Below, one piece after another: positions 37,950 to 49,079 of a stretch of 64,000 nucleotides of DNA. How positions within the stretch are numbered: position 1 is the stretch's first letter; each line of letters opens with the position of its first letter. The translations under genes and the position numbers were made by a program. The notes beneath the pieces were generated by a model. The model was not told the origin of the DNA. It made no database searches and saw only the letters and a program-made list of their open reading frames with translations. The stretch spans positions 148,286,387 through 148,350,386 of the forward strand of contig OZ018331.1 of NCBI GenBank assembly GCA_963969495.1. The letters are read 5' to 3'. This stretch comes from Ceratothoa steindachneri (taxonomy: Eukaryota > Arthropoda > Malacostraca > Isopoda > Cymothoidae).

Positions 37950-38160
37950 AACTTCACCGCAGGAAAGAGAAAACGGAATAATTTTTCTTCGGAAATATTT
38001 ATTTCTTACTTCGAAAAAATCCGAGCTGGGATGGGATTCGAACCGTGCGCATTGAGGCAGCAAGCAGTTCGAATCCCATCCCAGCTCGGATTTTTTCGAA
38101 GTAAGAAATAAATTTTTCAGAAGAAGAATTATTCCGTTTTCTCTTTCCTGCGGTGAAGTT
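37950..38160. repeat. 94-bp-arm fold-back (inverted repeat), tRNA B-box in each arm
   Basis: The left arm (37950-38043) and right arm (38067-38160) are reverse complements with about three mismatches over 94 bp, separated by a 23-nt loop. Near the loop each arm holds GTTCGAATCCC, which fits the B box of tRNA-derived promoters, so the arms may be two head-to-head, 5'-truncated SINE copies. (TA)n tracts flank both sides. It lies inside the intron of the uncharacterised-family copy A. Confidence 0.92.
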
Positions 38161-38189
38161 AGATTAATTTCATCATTCTCTCGCGCTCA

Positions 38190-38291
<102 letters not shown>

Positions 38292-38591
38292 CCGTCCATA
38301 GTTGTTTTGCATCACTCGCAGCTCGCAGGTGAAGTGAAATGAGGTGCCCAAGGTTTGTCTTGATCTCCGATTGGCATGCCCGAAATATAACTTGTAGGCC
38401 TCACACATTTTAGCAGATCTCTCTACAGAGTACATTTTCGCTCTTGTCTTAATAAATTCGCCGCAGACGTAACAAAGTGCGTCTGTCGGATGCTTACAGC
38501 CTCTTGATGCTATGTTTGACGAGTGCTTCTACCAATGAGGAGGGGCGATCTCTGCACTGTGACGGCTAGAGTTAAACTGATCTACGTTGCC

Positions 38592-38649
38592 AGAATGTTC
38601 TAGAAATTCTTTAAACATATAAAAAATTCTCGAAACTCCTAGAAAGCTC
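38592..38649. promoter_or_regulatory. Heat-shock-element-like cluster upstream of copy A
   Basis: GAAtgTTCtaGAA lies at 38593-38605. A 5-bp-spaced series TTC-GAA-TCC-GAA-CTC starts at 38627, 38632, 38637, 38642 and 38647. Alternating nGAAn/nTTCn units at 5-bp spacing are the known HSF binding pattern. The cluster is 80-140 bp upstream of the copy A coding start in its own orientation. Binding is unproven, and chance occurrence in AT-rich DNA is possible. Confidence 0.4.
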
Positions 38650-39188
38650 TACAGTTTATTTTCCACCAAATTAGTGCTGAATCTATATAAGATGTAAGAG
38701 AACTGCTATTGCTGTCCAGGTCACAAAAAAAAAATACAAGGGAAATAATAGCTATTGTTACTCTATTACTGTTTCTATAACGTTTAAATACAGCATATCA
38801 TGTTTATACCATAACTGAAAAAAACATAACCTTTGAAACTTTTGATATATTTTTACTATTTGCATCAAAATAATGTTATTTACCATAAATGGGCTAATTT
38901 AAAAATTCAATCTCCTAGCCACAAAAGCAAAGTTTGGGGGATTAAAATTGACTCATTTTTCTATTTAATAGAGCCACAAACAACTGGGAAATAACACTTT
39001 TAACCCAAGGACATGACAAAAGTGAAATTTTGTTACACAGCGAATCACTAATTGAACAAGAAACCCCTCCCTCTTATTTCAACTAGCAATGTAGCAGGGG
39101 TAATTTTTCTTCTCTACCCATGGCAACTGCCTTTCTGGCCCTCTCTGAGCACTACGGCTGCAAGGTAGTGCATTCAGGTAACCCTTAC

Positions 39189-39450
39189 CTGCAGAGTTTT
39201 CAGCATGGGCACCTTCTCCAGTAACGATTCGTACATCTTCCTCTTCTTATAGGCTGCTTTGAGGACGATCCTCTGGAAGGTCTGTCTGTCCATGGCCCAG
39301 AGTGAACCTTCCGTAACGGCCTGGATCGTGGCTGCTCGTGGCAGGTTGTACATCAAAGCCAACTCGCCGAAGTAACCAGTATTCTCGTATTTGCCAACCA
39401 GTTTAGGGGGTTTGCCGGTCTCCAGGTCGACGAAGATATTGTAAGTCCCT
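39189..39450 (-). CDS. Pka-R2: PKA type II regulatory subunit, CNB-A core exon
   Basis: A 262-bp exon; acceptor tcttgcag/AGG, donor CTGCAG/gtaagg. Its first base completes serine 64. It encodes residues 65-151: the strands after VIES, a variable loop with [10 protein letters not shown], and the phosphate-binding cassette [18 protein letters not shown] (residues 91-108). Glu 93 and Arg 102 are the expected cAMP contacts. [18 protein letters not shown] and [20 protein letters not shown] follow, the B/C helix region that contacts the catalytic subunit. [15 protein letters not shown] is diagnostic of PKA R subunits. The VDLETGK loop is longer than in Drosophila R2, and closer to the length seen in other arthropods as I recall. 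Confidence 0.96.
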
Positions 39451-40184
39451 CTGCAAGAGACGAGGCAAAGGGGTGAGGGGTTTGGGTCTCGGTCAAAACA
39501 TGGATTCGGATTGTATAAACCCCTATCTGGGAGGATAATTAAAGGTGTTTACAGGTGTTATCCGAGTTGCTGGTTTGACCTACCGGTGAAGTTCTGTGTT
39601 TAGGTCCAATTTTTAGCATCGGGTTGTACCGGATCGCGCCTATCTCAGTGACATGGGGGATGAGTTGTGTTGGTATGGATTTTACCACACTGTATGGTAC
39701 CAATTTCAATGGGGTATGGGTGTTTTAAATCTGTTGTCACACGGGTTTTTAAGGATTAGGGAGGGTTGTTTGAGGGTAGAGGTGATTGGAGCTGTTTAAC
39801 TCAAGACCCCAATGAATCGGGTGCTGAGTTACCAATTGCTCTCATTTGGGGTCAACTTTAGTGGCATAAAGAAATATTCTGTTTCTGTACTTTTTACCAG
39901 CTATTTTCACTGCCTGATGCTCATCTCTGTGTTCATCTTTGAGTCATATTTTGTGGTTATTTTGGTCGCGTTTGTACGACCGATTTCCGCTCCCAAGTGA
40001 CTATCTTAGCGGGATTTGAGCCAGGGGTCGTCAATCACCGGTGGACCAAACTGGAACTCCCATTCGACAAGTGACCATAGTCAATGTGAATTAACGCCGC
40101 TTATCGCCAGAAGCATCGTTTCCCTACTTATAAAGGCCCCATTATGGGAGAGGCTCTAATGGGTTAATAGGATTTAATTAAAAC
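39451..40184. other. Intron sequence, no gene recognised
   Basis: A sequence caggggtcgtcaatcaccgg near 40023 resembles a hAT terminus, but no partner end was found. Confidence 0.4.
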
Positions 40185-40320
40185 TAAGAAGCGAAAACCA
40201 ACGAGGCATCAATGTTAGGTTTGTGGAGGAGAGGTTTGCCAAGAAAGTGGTGAGTTTTGGAGAAGTAAAAGTGTGTGGAAAGTACTAAGCCTAGTAACCT
40301 AAAGAGGAGACTACTTGGAG
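40185..40320. repeat. Dispersed AACCAACGAGG / AAGAGGAGACTA repeat, copy 2
   Basis: Shares aaaaccaacgagg, ggagaggttt, agaaagtggtga, ggagaagtaaaagtg and taaagaggagactac in order with 3994-4145. Confidence 0.7.
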
Positions 40321-40611
40321 AGCGTGTGGCCGAACGGAAGCGGCGACGCTTTCCTGAACGAGACCAATCTCAGAAATGATGTCAGGTCTCCGAAAGTGCT
40401 TGGCATCACATTTTTAATTTTCCTACGGGTCTTTTATTCTCCCTTGGGAAATTCGAACCCGAATTTCCAATTTTCCTAGCGATTAACTCAATTCCTCGGT
40501 AGTTAGAGCAATTAAAATGGTAATTAGAGGGGTAATCCCACCGGTAATTCTGCGCTAACGTGAAGGGCCATTGGTGACGATGGCTCACAGAATAACAGGG
40601 TGAAGGAATAA

Positions 40612-40795
40612 TTAGTAGTAGTAGTATCATTATTATGAATACTATTATCATTATTAGTACTACAACTATTATTAGAACAATTATTATTATCTCCCTCATC
40701 ATATTATATCATTATTGCAACTATTATTATTAATACAATTATTATTGCTATTAATTATTAATAATTTTATTATTATTATTATTATTACCGATATT
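40612..40795. repeat. Imperfect (ATT)n tract
   Basis: Trinucleotide ATT/TTA runs with interruptions. A smaller related tract lies at 42410-42440. Confidence 0.9.
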
Positions 40796-41041
40796 ATTAC
40801 ATTGGTCTGCGTTTCAAAACTTCTTCAAAGGTCAGAAGTTTTCAACTGATTTAGGATCGGATCCGCTGAATTCAATAATGCGATCGATTTCTCTAAATCG
40901 GCTGAGGTTTTCTTAGATCTACTAGAGTGACAAAAATCCTGGTACCTCAATTGGGGTTGAGGTATTATGGCCTTGTTCTAACTCCTCACGGATGCGTTCA
41001 AAAGCCCCCCCCCCATTTCTATTTTCAGATCTGTATTTGCG

Positions 41042-42285
41042 CTGCAATACATCGGGAGTGGAATAAACACCCTGACAGGTTCTGTTACATCTAAAGAAAG
41101 CCGCCTCTTTCAGATCGTCGAGTAGGAATTACAGATTTTGTGAAGAAGTATTTTCCTGCTCACTTCAGAGTCGAACTAGGAGACCAATATAAGCCATTCG
41201 ATCCCTCATGTTACAAATTATATGTTCAAAACCTCCACGATTGGAGGAATAATACGAAGAAGTGTATGTCATTTGGTGTTCCGATGGCGTGGATGGAAGG
41301 GGAAGATCACACCACAGACTTATTTTGGATAACAAATTTACAGGGTGTCTATCGTAAGAAAAAGCATGTTCATTATCTTGATGTTCCATCAACCAGTCTT
41401 CCATAGCTAATGGGTTTCCTGTCCCGGAACCTAGTATCAGTCAACATGAGATCGTCCTCCGAGTCTGAGGCTAGAGATGTGACCGATGGCACCGAGCCAA
41501 ACAGCAAATGACCCGACGCGAGAAAATGAATCTGTCTCAGTATTCTGCTCAGCCATTTGCAAGGAAGAAATCCTAAAACTCTTATTGTTTGATTATGCGT
41601 CTTCGCTGGTATACTGCAGCAACATTGATGACTTGACCGATTTGATCGGTTTGAAGTACACCACAGAATGGAGACATTTCATCGTCAAGTACAAGTGTCA
41701 AGTTAGTTGGTCTCGCCCTAAGACTTCAAGGTGGGTACACGAAGTATCCATGCTTCTTGTGTCTGTTTTACAGCCGGGCAGACCACGAGCATTATGTCTG
41801 ACGAGTGTGGTCTTCTAGACCACGTTTTTTTACTACTGTCTGTACGAACCACAAAAGAACTTCGTGAAGGCGTTGAAGATTCACTTTCATATTAGAGATG
41901 GTTTCAAGAGTAAACAAAGAAACTGAAGGCGGGAGTATTTGAAGGGCTTCACATAAGACAGCTCACCTGAAGCATATAATCCCACTGAACTCTCTACTTA
42001 GTTGACGGAACTTTGTCTCACTGCGAACTTCCTGACCAAACACTCGAGTTTAGAAAACTATTGATGAACTGATGCAGTTTTCGCCGACTAGTTGCACGCA
42101 TCTTATCTGGACTACTTTCCAGAGAACTGTGAATACCAGTGAAGAACAGGGGAACGTTTTCACAAGAACAATCGAGTGAGAGAGGAACGCTGTCAAGGTC
42201 GATAAGGTGTCAACTTTCTGATCCCTATTGCTGGCGCCTAAAGAAGGTTGTTGTATATGCACAGCACAAGCGGAAGTCCCTATAG
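41042..42285 (+). pseudogene. Uncharacterised multi-copy invertebrate protein family, broken copy B
   Basis: A second, more decayed member of the family at 36358-38513, on the opposite strand and from a different subfamily. Plus-strand blocks in order: KHPDRFCYI then a stop (about 41066), DFVKKYFPAHFRVELGDQYK, VQNLHDWRNNTKK, FGVPMAWMEGEDHTTDLFW, YLDVPSTS, SSLVYCSNIDDLTDLIGL, TEWRHFIV, GGYTKYPCFLCLFYSRADH (about 41730), NFVKALK, LDYFPENCEY, TGERFHKN, and YCWRLKKVVVYAQHKRKS (about 42220). The intron found in copy A at the position before W-Y-R is absent here (NLHDWRN runs through). Several stops and frameshifts, and the centre is poorly preserved. Confidence 0.8.
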
Positions 42286-42700
42286 ATTTATTCCTATAGA
42301 TCTTGTTAAGATCTATAGGAACTGTAAATCCTTTATATATCAGTTGAATTTTGATACTAGATGAATCATTCACTATCAATAAAACAGAAAGTAAATATTT
42401 CTTGCGACTATTATTATTATTACAATTATTATTATAATTAATACTTCAATTATTAGTAATAGTAAGGCTACGAAGCCAAAATCAACGGAGAATTTCTGAC
42501 AGTTTTTGAAAGAGGTTTCGTGTGGAAAGTGGTTAAGGAGAGTTGCGCTCCTTCTTCTTCATCGGTGACCCCAAGAAGTCTCTTAGATTCATCGGGCTAT
42601 TCACCTCCCACACATTTTGACTTACCCCAATTTCACCTCTTTCTTGCGAATCAAACTAAAAAGCTCCAGGCGGGAGTATGTCCTAATTAACTGGGGCAAT

Positions 42701-42709
42701 ACACGCACG

Positions 42710-42761
<52 letters not shown>
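42701..42761. repeat. (CA)n microsatellite
   Basis: CG/CA mixed start, then a pure CA run to 42760. Confidence 0.97.
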
Positions 42762-42763
<2 letters not shown>

Positions 42764-42953
42764 GCGTGTTTTAGGTCGACGGGGTCTTTGTTATTGGAGT
42801 CATTTATCACTTTTTCACTCTTCATTATTTTAAACCGTCTGTCCTACCCCACTTCTCCCTCTCCACATGTCATTTATGGTTACGGCGACGTATTCGTGTC
42901 AGTTATCAGGCATCGCGCGCTCACTGGTGAGGGCATAGCCTATGTCTACTCAC

Positions 42954-43060
42954 GATTCGATGACGTAGAAGTTGTCTCCGTCGTCGCCTTGTTTGATGAC
43001 GTATTCATTGGCGGTGACGCGACGCTCGAACATGGCATCCAGGACTTCGCCGATCTGATC
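42954..43060 (-). CDS. Pka-R2: PKA type II regulatory subunit, CNB-A entry exon
   Basis: A 107-bp exon; acceptor cgttccag/GAT, donor GAATC/gtgagt. It encodes residues 29-63 plus two bases of serine 64: [20 protein letters not shown] then [28 protein letters not shown] is a hallmark of the first cAMP-binding domain of PKA R subunits. The [12 protein letters not shown] helix follows directly from FRSLDH of the 62530-62613 exon, about 19.5 kb away. Confidence 0.95.
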
Positions 43061-43354
43061 CTGGAACGAGGTATTATTATTTTTTAAGTCAAAATCAACG
43101 AGGGCATCCCACGTAGAGGGATTGGGGCGCGTGGGGTGAAGTGGGGGGGTCTTCAAAAATAGCGGGAATAGACAAAAGAATAGACTACTGTGGTGTTAAG
43201 GCTTTGATGTGATGATCCGCAAAACAGAGGTGAAGAATCACCTCTGGAGGATTTCGAAACATGTCGTGAAGTTGGGGATGTCAATATGAGATGAAAGTAC
43301 ATGGCGCGAATAGACACAAGACTACTTGGAGCGGTAACGGTTTATTTATTTGAA

Positions 43355-43650
43355 GGAATGGTAACCAACGAGGACATCTCTCCGGAGACGTTTTTGGAAA
43401 CTATGATATGGTTGTGGTGTGTGAAAATGCAAAAGAAATTCATAGCCCGACTACTTAAAAGAGGAGACTACTTGTTGCATTAGGGCATTGATTAAGGGGT
43501 TCGTTCCCTGACGAAGTCCCCTCGTGGGTTATTTACCACTATGGCGTGTGATTACGTCATTTATAAAACGACTCAATAAGTGGTGGAGTTGGAGAAGCAA
43601 AAATGTGAGGAGGATTAGCTTGAGTTTGTATAAGAGAGACTACTTAGCGC
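43355..43650. repeat. Dispersed AACCAACGAGG / AAGAGGAGACTA repeat, copy 3
   Basis: Two partial, successive copies. The first runs from ggtaaccaacgaggacatc to taaaagaggagactacttg; the second runs from aagtggtggagttggagaag to agagagactacttag. The theme matches 3994-4145 and 40185-40320. Confidence 0.6.
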
Positions 43651-43989
43651 ACCACGAGAAAACCAAGGGTGAGATTTGCTTTTCAACCACTTTTTTATCG
43701 TCTCAGGATCCATAAAAGGGGTTGGATTTCGTATGTTAAGGTGTTCTGGTGGAGCGATCCGTTTGTAAGAGGATTCATGATACCCTCTGCCCAAGATCCA
43801 CGATTGACACTCTCCTATAACCAACCTTCTCCTCCACGATGTTATTTCCTTCCCCCGTTATTTTCTCTTTTGCCTTCCTCGTTGGATTACACAATTTTCG
43901 TTTCTCTTCTCTATAATTGAACAGAACCGGAACATAGCAATAATGGCACAGCCATAGTAATGCGAACCGAGACTTGGCCCTGAAAACCC

Positions 43990-44370
43990 GAACATACCAA
44001 AGAACTGGGAAATTTTGTGTCCCATTTTTTCGATTCAGTTCTAGTTTGACTAAGAACCCGAGATTCAGCCTAATATCATATGTTTTTTTCCTGGCTCTTA
44101 GTGCCAAATTCGATATTTTAGTGTCACATCCAGTTTTATAGTGCCATAACAAGGTTCCGAATCTTAAGTCCTGGTTATCAGTGCCGTTTTAAGGTTATAA
44201 ATGCCCAAATCGGTTCATAGTATCACATTAAGTTCTTAATGTCACCTCCTGGTCAAAGTTTTCAGGACTTAGTCTTGGTTTATGAGTACTAGGATTCTAA
44301 GTGACATGTTATGTTTCTCAGTGCCATATATGGGTTTCCATGGCCATATCCGAGTTCTTAGCACCATTTT
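43990..44370. repeat. Diverged minisatellite built on agtgccata
   Basis: Phrases such as ttcttagtgccatatccgag recur about every 25-35 bp with heavy divergence. Confidence 0.55.
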
Positions 44371-45435
44371 GGCGTAAATTGATTGATGGCTTCCATCCAT
44401 TTGATTCAGTCATTAATCAGAAATTTCGCAATACGAATCAAGGTTTTGTTATTGAAGTTTAATTGAATCCAAAATGAGTTGGAGTGACACGTAATGAAAT
44501 TTAAGAAACCAATAACGCCATCCCAAGCAATTCCATACGAAGCGAGGAAGTTATTAGCTTACAGCATATACGACTAAGCAATTTTTCACTAACTCTATAA
44601 TTTAAGAAGGGGATATTTTTTTTTAGTATTTGAATAATAATTTCATCTTAGTTTGGTCATGACTTATGTTTTTTTATCAAAGTTATTTCTAATAATTATT
44701 TTATAATATCAAAAAACAAAATAGTGAAGTTCAGAAATAAATATAAGTATCGAAATTTTGTGAAATTTTTAAAACCCAAAGAATTACAAATGGTGAAGTT
44801 CAGAAAATTTATTTTTATATATTTTCTATAGCTCTATATTTTACGAGTAGCAACGTGATATTTTGAAAGGGGGGAAATTTAGTTTAGAGTTCCTTTTTAA
44901 AATTATTACAATTGGCGAAGTTCAGAAAATTTATAAAAATTTAACCAAGGCTGCTTTTTTTTAGATTTTAAATTTTAATCTTAGTAGTGAAGCGCAAGTT
45001 GGGTGGAGTGGTGAAGCCATTGCCTGGTATGTTCATATTTTACTGTTATGTGTTCCATTCTTCTGCATACAGGTAAACATACAGGTTACTTATCAAGTAC
45101 TCATAAGTAACCTATATGAGCAGTATACCTCCAATAATCACTAAAATTATAAACACATATTTTACAACACATCTACATATATCTAACATCACACTACTCT
45201 TTAAATATACACCACCTCTTAATTAATACTTGAAGACACTTACATGTACACATAGCTGCCATAAGACTAAATAGCACCTACTTCTAACTAGCCTAATATG
45301 AACAACCTTCCTTCAGTTGCACATAAACAATAGCACACCAGTTGCAACACACCTATCCACTCTACCTAAACCTCCACCCAATTAACACTCGCACTTGTGA
45401 CCAATGCCATTCCAGACTAATGAATTGACCCATGT
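44371..45435. other. AT-rich intron sequence
   Basis: Around 44690-44950 the phrase ggtgaagttcagaaa recurs three times; otherwise nothing was recognised. Confidence 0.45.
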
Positions 45436-45909
45436 CAGGTGCGGATAAAGGAGGCAGCTAGGGACGGAAGCTCTCCCCTCCCCACACACAGAAATTCAAA
45501 ACCGTTTATGTTTATATTTCTCTTTTAAACCATACTTGTATTCGACTATTCAGAAGGATGAGGTAATAATAGAGAATATATATCAAAACAGTATTTTAAA
45601 CCGTTGCAATCGAATGTATCATATATGATACATGTCTAAAATACAGGTAAATGTTAAAAATAATGATTCAATTCAGTGATAGACCTTAGCTGACGTCCAA
45701 AATCTACAATTCATAATTTTCTGATGTGTAAAAAAAAAATCAGATCTGAGTGAGTTAGTGGTCATTCTTGTGTGAGTTACTGTTATTTATTATCAATGCT
45801 GTGTAAGATAAACTTTATTGATGATCACTACTCTTTTCTTAGACACCGCAGAGGAGGGAATTCAGGTTAGCCCCACTTCCCCAAATTTTTAACCCTGGAT
45901 CCGCCACTG
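45436..45909. mobile_element. hAT MITE with CAG(G/T)(T/G)GCGGAT ends
   Basis: The left end is caggtgcggataaaggagg; the right end in reverse complement is cagtggcggatccagggtt. Octamers acccatgt (45428-45435) and accgatgt (45910-45917) match at 7 of 8 positions. 474 bp, no coding capacity. The terminal sequence differs from those of the other hAT-type MITEs in the window. Confidence 0.8.
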
Positions 45910-46069
45910 ACCGATGTTTGGTGAGAAATTGGGAGAGTTGTGATTTACATTTGCGTTCCGGAGCAGCGATGTGATAGGAAAGGTCGATAAATGTCACATA
46001 ATTCGTCGCACAGATGTTGAGGAAGAGATGGACTACAATAGAGGTCTAACTTCACTACAAGCTGGCTCA

Positions 46070-46995
46070 TACGAAGGTAACAATTAGATAAGTTGTTATT
46101 CAACAAAGCGGTCAATAGCTAAGCTGTTATCCATGAAGACGCCCATTAGCAATGAAGTTATTCATTAATTCCATGAAGGCAACAGTTAGCGAGGAAATTA
46201 TTCATGAATTCCATGAAGGCAACAATAGCGAGGAAATTATTCATGAATTCCATGAAGGCAACAGTTAGCGAGGAAATTATTCATGAATTCCATGAAGGCG
46301 ACAGTTAGCGAGGAAATTATTCATGAATTCCATGAAGGCGACCGTTAAAGAGGAAATTATTCATTAATTCCATGAAGGGGCCCATTAGCGAAGAAATTAT
46401 CAATTAATTCTATTAAAGCGCCCATTAGCGAAGATATTATTAATAAATTCCATGAAGGCGACCATTAGCGAGGAAATTATTAATTCCATGAAGGTCCCAA
46501 TAGGAAAGAAATTATTCATTAATGCCACGAAAGCGTCCATTAGCGAAGAAGTTATTTATTAATTTCACGAACGCGCCCATCATAAAGAAAGTATTCATTA
46601 CTTCCGAAAGCGCCCACTAGCGAAGAAGTTATTCACATTAATCCAATGAAGGCGTCCTTTAGCGAAGAAGTTATTCATTAATTCCATGAAGGCGCCCATT
46701 AGTGAAGAAATTATTCATTGATCCATTAAGTCGGCCATTAGCGAAGAAGTTATTCATTAATGCCATGAAGGCACACATTGGCGAGGATGTTATTCATTAA
46801 TTCCATGAAGGCGCCCATTAGCGAAGAAGTTATACAATAAATTCATGAAGGCGCACATTAGTGAAGAAATTATTCATTAATCTCATAAAGGCGCCCAATA
46901 GCGAGGAAGTTATTCATTAATCCCATGAAGGCGTTCATTAGTGAGGAAGTTATTCGTTAATTATATGAAGGCACCCATTAGCGAAGAAGTTATTT
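46070..46995. repeat. 40-bp minisatellite, about 23 units
   Basis: The unit theme gcgaagaagttattcattaa, ttccatgaaggcgcccatta repeats from about 46070 to 46995. Neighbouring units at 46170-46330 are nearly identical, showing recent local duplication, while outer units are diverged. Confidence 0.92.
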
Positions 46996-49074
46996 GAAAG
47001 AAGGAATTGGGGAATTAACTGTTTGCTCGGGCCTATTCCAACCAGCACCTGATCTTGTTTTTACCCCAGCTTGTCAGGAATTGTCCTGTTCAGCGGCCGA
47101 GTTTGGTTTGTGTTTTTTAACCAAGCCCCAGCCTATTATGCATACCCCGAAAATAGGAATAGTGACCCCCTCCTCACTTCATTAGGCTCTTCGGATTAGG
47201 AAACAGCTATGAATCCCCACGCCAGAAAAATAATTGGCATCTTAAGAAGAAAAGATTTCCTCAGCGGAGAAAGAGACACAGGGGGAAATGAAGTCCATCT
47301 AATCTATTTCTTCACTTCGCAAAACCATCAAACTTGATACTCTTTCCTCACAAAGGTTTTTTCTTCTTAAAAGATTATCCAATAGGGACCTACTCTAACA
47401 TTCAAAAGGCCACAGTGAAGTACGAATAGGTGAGCAAAGTCAAACCGCCTGAAAGGTATCAAAATATTCAACCTAACGTGGAAGAAACATTCGAATTTAA
47501 CGACAGCCTGCCCTGAAATTATTACCCTAGAGATTCGATCTACTTAAATTTTCAAAATGTGTTAAGGATTCTGTGAGCCTGGAATATGTGTCCTGTATAG
47601 AGCCGAGTCGTAACAGCTAAGGATGGGGCGTGTGTCAGCATATGAAACTTTAAACCAGGGGAAACTCTTCTCCTCGACTCGTAAACGTTGGATTAGGTAG
47701 ATACTCCTCTCTGATTGATCGGGACCCGATTAAATTCAGTATTCTTTGTTGCCTTCAATTATTCTCAGGTTCGATCATAATATAAGAAAGGAGGAAAGAT
47801 TTTAAAAGTCAAAATCTGTTATTAGCTATAAGGATAATTTAATCAAAATTTCAAAACTGCACAATATAAGTTTTTTTTTAAACTTCAAAACTTTACATGA
47901 TTTGAATCTTATCTTAGGGGTAGTTGTTAGAAAAATATTTTCAACTTGTAGAATTTCCCCTTCTCTCATTTGTTTATTTACCATTCTAGCGTTTGTCTAA
48001 CACTCTTTGTTTGTCTATTTTTCACGTATCGGGGTATCTCCTTTTTTGTGTAAGAGCCTGCGGTCAGTGTTTGGAATTGAGTTGATGAAATACGATGAGA
48101 GTGAAGTGATCAACGGGTCAGGTTTTACTCGTTTTTGCTGGAATATTTTCAACCAGGTTATGCCTCCCGGCCCCTACTTTAGGGTGGGATGGGAGCATAT
48201 TTTAGAAGCGTGGGATCAAGAGAGGTGTTCCCCCCATCTTTTTTCCAGTCTAGTGAGAAGAAAGTTTCAAGGGACATCATTAGAAGAACACAATAAGTTT
48301 TGTCACACACTTTTTTTTTAAACAGATTTGAAAGGAACGTGGCATTCTTTATTTAGTCATCTCATCTCAGATCTTCCAATTAATCTATCGTCCTTTAAAT
48401 TATAATATTTGTAAAGTGTTTGTGAACTAACGGTAACTTAATTTAGTCTCTTTTCGGGAATAAGCTAAGTGCATAACTTCATAATTTTGTAGTGGTGTAA
48501 CCTCGTACTGTAAAATATATTGCGTGGCCTGAAACTTTGGTTCCTATGCGCGTACTATCACATTAGTAAAATTCCTTTCCAAATACATTGTGCAGCCTCT
48601 TTCCAAAATCATTATTATTACCAAACTTCAATAACTTTCAAATATTAGAATCTGGAACTTAACTCGTTTAAAGCATCTCTGGGAAGGCATTTAACTTTTC
48701 CAAAACAATCAAAAAGAGTATGTTGCTTAACCTAAAGCCCTATATTAATAGATAAGGACTAGCCCTCTTACACTGGGGAAGTCGATACTAACAAGTTTTG
48801 CTTGTGAGGCAACGAGACAAAAAACAAAAAAGTAACCTAATCTGACAAGAATTTTTATTTAAATAAACACAATTATTCATCTATTTGTTCGTTTGTACTC
48901 TCTATCTCTCTTTTACTTCTTGTTCACTTTACCCCTCTCTTGACTTTTATCTTCCTCTATTTATAGACCTCTCTTTATCTACCTATATATATATATAACT
49001 TTCTCTATCATCTTCTCTCTGTCTCTAGTTCTCTCGCTCTATCCTTTTCTCTCTCTCTCTCTCTCTACCCCTAT
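46996..49074. other. Intron sequence, no gene recognised
   Basis: AT-rich with short open frames lacking recognisable domains. A pyrimidine-rich (CT)n tract lies at about 49000-49070. Confidence 0.5.
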
Positions 49075-49079
49075 CGAAG

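Noticed and set aside
37806..38063. Open frame across the (TA)n and fold-back
   Set aside because: Alternating Y-I codons arise from the TA repeat; there is no protein signal.
38041..38090. tRNA gene suggested by the GGTTCGAATCCC box
   Set aside because: No A box, acceptor stem or anticodon arm can be paired; only the B-box region is present in each fold-back arm.
40023..40060. hAT terminus starting caggggtcgtcaatc
   Set aside because: No inverted partner or 8-bp duplication was found nearby.
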